DNA of 54,460 nt from assembly GCA_016720905.1 (NCBI GenBank), contig JADKJT010000038.1, forward strand, positions 1-54,460, given 5' to 3'. Below the pieces are notes generated by a model. The model was not told the DNA's origin, made no database searches, and saw only the letters and a program-made list of their open reading frames with translations. Source of the DNA: Gemmatimonadaceae bacterium. Its GTDB lineage: Bacteria; Gemmatimonadota; Gemmatimonadetes; Gemmatimonadales; Gemmatimonadaceae. Of this stretch, positions 52,160 through 54,460 are shown one piece after another; position 1 is the first letter of the stretch, and each line of letters opens with the position of its first letter. Both the position numbers and the translations under genes were made by a program.

Positions 52160-52580
52160 TCAGGGAGGCGGTCCACCCCGAGGCGGTGGTGTACCCATCC
52201 GCGGTGGCGGCGGTCGGAACGGATCCGGCAATTCCCGCACGCGTTCCGCCAGTCGTTATCGCTGTGCTTCGTCCAACAGCGGTGCCAGCGCCTCTGCGGC
52301 TCATCGAATCCAGCGCCGCGCGCAACTGCACCCCCGCCGCGTCGATCACCCGCTGATTGGCGTCGGCCGTTACTGGAGATGGGACGTACCGTGGCCTGCT
52401 ATTCGGCGCGCAACTGCGGCACCTCTTCCATGCGCGCCACGAATCCCGGCGGACGCCGTGGTGGCGCGCATGCCCAACACGCGTGCGCGTTACAACGCGC
52501 CTTGTCCAACCAGGCCAATCACGATGCCCATGCCGCAGCGTCGTGATGAGAATGGCGGCGGATTTGATTTCGAGTTTCAT
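52160..52580 (-). pseudogene. Periplasmic Spy/heavy-metal-sensor-like membrane protein, frameshifted
   Basis: ATG 52580 begins 'MKLEIKSAAILITTL', then the hydrophobic segment continues only after a frame change ('GIVIGLVGQGAL', 'RVLGMRATTA'). Further frames give 'NQRVIDAAGVQLRAALDSMS', 'LAPLLDEAQR', and a Pro-rich end 'PDPFRPPPPRMGTPPPRGG' that stops at 52160. An N-terminal membrane anchor with an LTxxQ-like helical periplasmic domain is typical of proteins encoded beside ECF sigma/anti-sigma pairs. Confidence 0.55.
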
Positions 52581-52900
52581 GCGCTATTTCCCCGGCGCTG
52601 AGTTCTCCATCCAGTGCATGCGCGGTGGCGACCGTGACGGTCAGCATGCCCTGTGCGCATTCAACCAGCGACTGCTGACTCGTTCGCGTATTCAACGGGA
52701 CTGTCGTAGCGCGCAGCAACGCGGCGGCCACCGCCAGTGGTGTCAGTCGCAGGAACACTGTCTGCAATTCGTCCGAGAGCCGGCGCGGCGCGGCAGGAGT
52801 CGCGCCATCACGCGATCAGCGAATCCCGGGTCGAACGCCACGGCACCGCAGTGCGCGGTAGCGCGAGTGCTCGCTCGATGTCCTGTTGGTCGTCACGCAT
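52580..52900 (-). pseudogene. Anti-sigma-factor-like protein, frameshifted
   Basis: ATG 52900 overlaps the stop of the sigma gene as TGATG. The joined frames read 'MRDDQQDIERALA', 'AVAFDPGFADRVMARLLPR', 'LSDELQTVFLRLTPLAVAAA' and 'MLTVTVATAHALDGELSAGE'. 'FDPGFADRVMARL' with a following hydrophobic helix is the usual pattern of small membrane anti-sigma factors in this group. It would bind the ECF factor and hold it at the membrane (known for the family, inferred here). The end is not precisely placed. Confidence 0.55.
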
Positions 52901-53478
52901 CAGACCCTCACCGTGACATACGGCGCCAACGGGCGCTCGGACTAACCATGCCGCGAGCCAATCGCTCATCCCGCGCCCGGCAGCTGGGCGGCAGCCGTTT
53001 CGCTCGTGGACGATTCTTCCAGCGGGCGTTTTACCGCACCCGGCGCTGTGCTAGCCCAGTTGCGCACGACCGCCCAGTGAACCAGGTCGCGCCGCTCGCG
53101 CCGCGTCATTTGCCGCGCTCACCGTCGGTTCGGCGAGTGATCCCGGTGACGCGTCGCGGCTCACCAGCCGCAACCGAAAGCGCTTGCGTTTCGCCCGGGC
53201 GTTGAGCGACAGGTTCATCGCGATGCGACTGGAAATATGTGCCAAGTGTCGCGTCGCCGCGAAATCCATGAAGATGGCATGGAACCGAATGAACGTCTCT
53301 GACCCACATCGTCCGCATCAGCGCCACGGCCCAGCATGCCGATCACCACCGACGCCACCATCGACTGGTATCGGCGCTCGACCAACGCGCGAAAGGCCGC
53401 CGCATCGCCAGGTCTGGCGCGTGTCAGCAGCTTTCCTCGTCCAAGGGGACTGTTGTCATGGATGGGATCCTGACGCAC
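52900..53478 (-). pseudogene. ECF-type RNA polymerase sigma factor, frameshifted
   Basis: The first frame (start near 53478) reads 'RPGDAAAFRALVERRYQSMV' and 'IGMLGRGADADDVGQ' of region 2, then after an indel 'FRGDATLGTYLSRIAMNLSL' with 'NARAKRKRFRLRL'. Region 4 is fragmentary ('TSETAAAQL') and the end reads through 'LAPYVT' to the TGA that overlaps the anti-sigma start. Sigma70 regions 2 and 4 with this size and context are typical of ECF sigma factors controlling envelope stress. Regulated genes may include the operon itself (inference). Confidence 0.65.
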
Positions 53479-53605
53479 CCATCATGGACAACGTAACGCG
53501 CCAGTTCATTCCATGTCTCCGGCTGGCGATTGTGATAAAGATGTATGGAATGGTCCGCAGGGCTCGGTTGTCAGAGACGCAAACACACCCGAACCACGGA
53601 GACCT

Positions 53606-54460
53606 ATGCATTCCATCAGATTTCTCGGCAAACATCGTGTTCATTGACGCGGCTGGTATCCTCGCTTGGCAGCGGCCTGCGCCGACAAGGTGACGTCCGT
53701 CGATTCCACGGATACGACCAGCGCAACCGCATCGAAGCCCAGCCCGGCCTGCAGACGGCCGGGTGGGACGCCGAGGCGACGGTGTCCTTCGCCATTCAAC
53801 GGGACGATGCGCTACCGGTCGAATGGCATTCCGAATCCCTCGCGCCAGTTGCAGTATGCTGCCGCTTCCCGGCGTGCGCGTGCCCGGTGCGGCGATTCCC
53901 TATGCCCAACGCCGATCCGCCAGAAGCGCAGAGCTACAATTTCAGATCCCGCTGAATCCCAGGAAGGCCGCAACGCCCACGTCCGCGAGTCTGTTTGATT
54001 GGCGTGATGGTTTCAGGAGCCCCGTTGCTCAATCCATGCGAGGCGGCAACGTCACACCGTCGCGATGGCGTCCCTTCAGAGTGAAGAACACGGCTGGTGA
54101 AATCGTCGCGTTTCTCGATGCCTGCAACTGTCATCCCACGCCGATAGGACCGTATCACTACCATGCGTTGCCACCATGCGCTGACGGCCATGGTGGATAC
54201 TGCCGGTGGTCCGTCGCCCATCATTGGCGTGGCCTTCGGCGGTTACCTGATCCTTGGCGATCGCGATATCAGCGGACGGCGAGATCACGTCATCGCAGCT
54301 TGGTCGATGCAGTGGGATCACCAGCGCGACGCCGGAGTTTCCGCAAAGCGTGTATCACTACGTGCTGCTGGGGAACGCGAATGCCACATCGTCCATTCGC
54401 TGTTTCACCGGACAGGTGACGAGTGCGGCGTCGGCAATGCCCGGCATGGTACATCCGTAG
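53606..54460 (+). pseudogene. YHYH-domain lipoprotein, frameshifted; stop is the last codon of the window
   Basis: ATG 53606 begins 'MHSIRFLG'; after one frame change a signal-like 'ILASLAAACADKVTSVD' with a lipobox-like Cys appears. The domain pattern continues in several frames: 'DACNCHPTPIGPYHYHALPP' (about 54119-54178), 'GPSPIIGVAFGGYLILGDRD', 'GITSATPEFPQSVYHYVLLG' and 'CFTGQV'. These match the YHYH domain (metal-binding-type His pairs in secreted proteins of unknown function). The TAG occupies 54458-54460. Frame breaks at about 53645, 53770, 54000, 54190 and 54290 are probably consensus errors. Confidence 0.7.

Overview
The window is GC-rich bacterial chromosome with no rRNA, tRNA, CRISPR array, transposase or phage gene that I can recognise. 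The gene mix fits a free-living environmental bacterium, and Gemmatimonadota is my best guess. It includes many secreted hydrolases and lipoproteins, a Ser/Thr kinase of the 'GRGGMG' type, a secreted TPR-CHAT protein, FN3 and Ig-like surface proteins, an ECF sigma/anti-sigma pair, an ImuA/ImuB/DnaE2 mutasome, and dispersed short palindromic repeats. The taxon is an inference from style, not from a marker gene.

Layout. 1-10.4 kb (+): a partial unknown protein; a long secreted protein broken by four frameshifts that carries a two-DTG aspartic-protease-like region; a translationally coupled secreted TPR-CHAT protein; and a CAP/FN3 surface protein. 10.7-17.2 kb: a secreted lipoprotein esterase (-), a Tat-exported class V aminotransferase and a DUF4412 protein (+), a small membrane protein behind a structured leader, a CPBP protease and a small lipocalin-like protein (-), and a DUF547 protein (+). 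17.5-25.9 kb is almost entirely minus strand: YhhN protein, esterase and FMN-dependent alpha-hydroxyacid dehydrogenase form one overlapping operon; a 59-aa protein, a kinase starting at CTG, a lipoprotein and a HerA-like ATPase form a second. 26-32.3 kb: cold-shock protein with a clean terminator, DinB protein, an SCP2-R2lox fusion, a PHP phosphoesterase, a CocE-type hydrolase and a Tat metallophosphoesterase. 32.4-37.2 kb: an Ig/lamin-tail surface protein, a TerB/DUF697-like protein, a YidB-like protein, a 72-bp-arm inverted repeat and a membrane protein.

37.3-51.3 kb holds a dispersed mutasome: dnaE2 (-) lies about 8 kb from frameshifted imuB and imuA (-). Between them sit a divergent MutS-like ATPase, a photoactive-yellow-protein-like PAS protein, a tandem universal stress protein, two amidohydrolases, a cupin and a class A beta-lactamase-like protein. 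51.5-54.5 kb contains, after mental frame correction, a LTxxQ-type lipoprotein (+), a periplasmic-sensor/anti-sigma/ECF sigma operon (-) and a YHYH-domain lipoprotein (+) whose stop codon is the last three bases.

Quality pattern. Reading frames are intact from about 3.1 to 49.1 kb and repeatedly broken at 1.8-3.1 kb and 49.1-54.5 kb. The corrected frames still encode conserved protein, so I read most breaks as consensus errors near contig ends rather than decay. The most interesting items are the SCP2-R2lox fusion, the PYP-like protein, DnaE2 with in-frame repeat-derived inserts, the aspartic-protease/TPR-CHAT gene pair, and the intergenic palindromes built from GGGAGAC heptamers.
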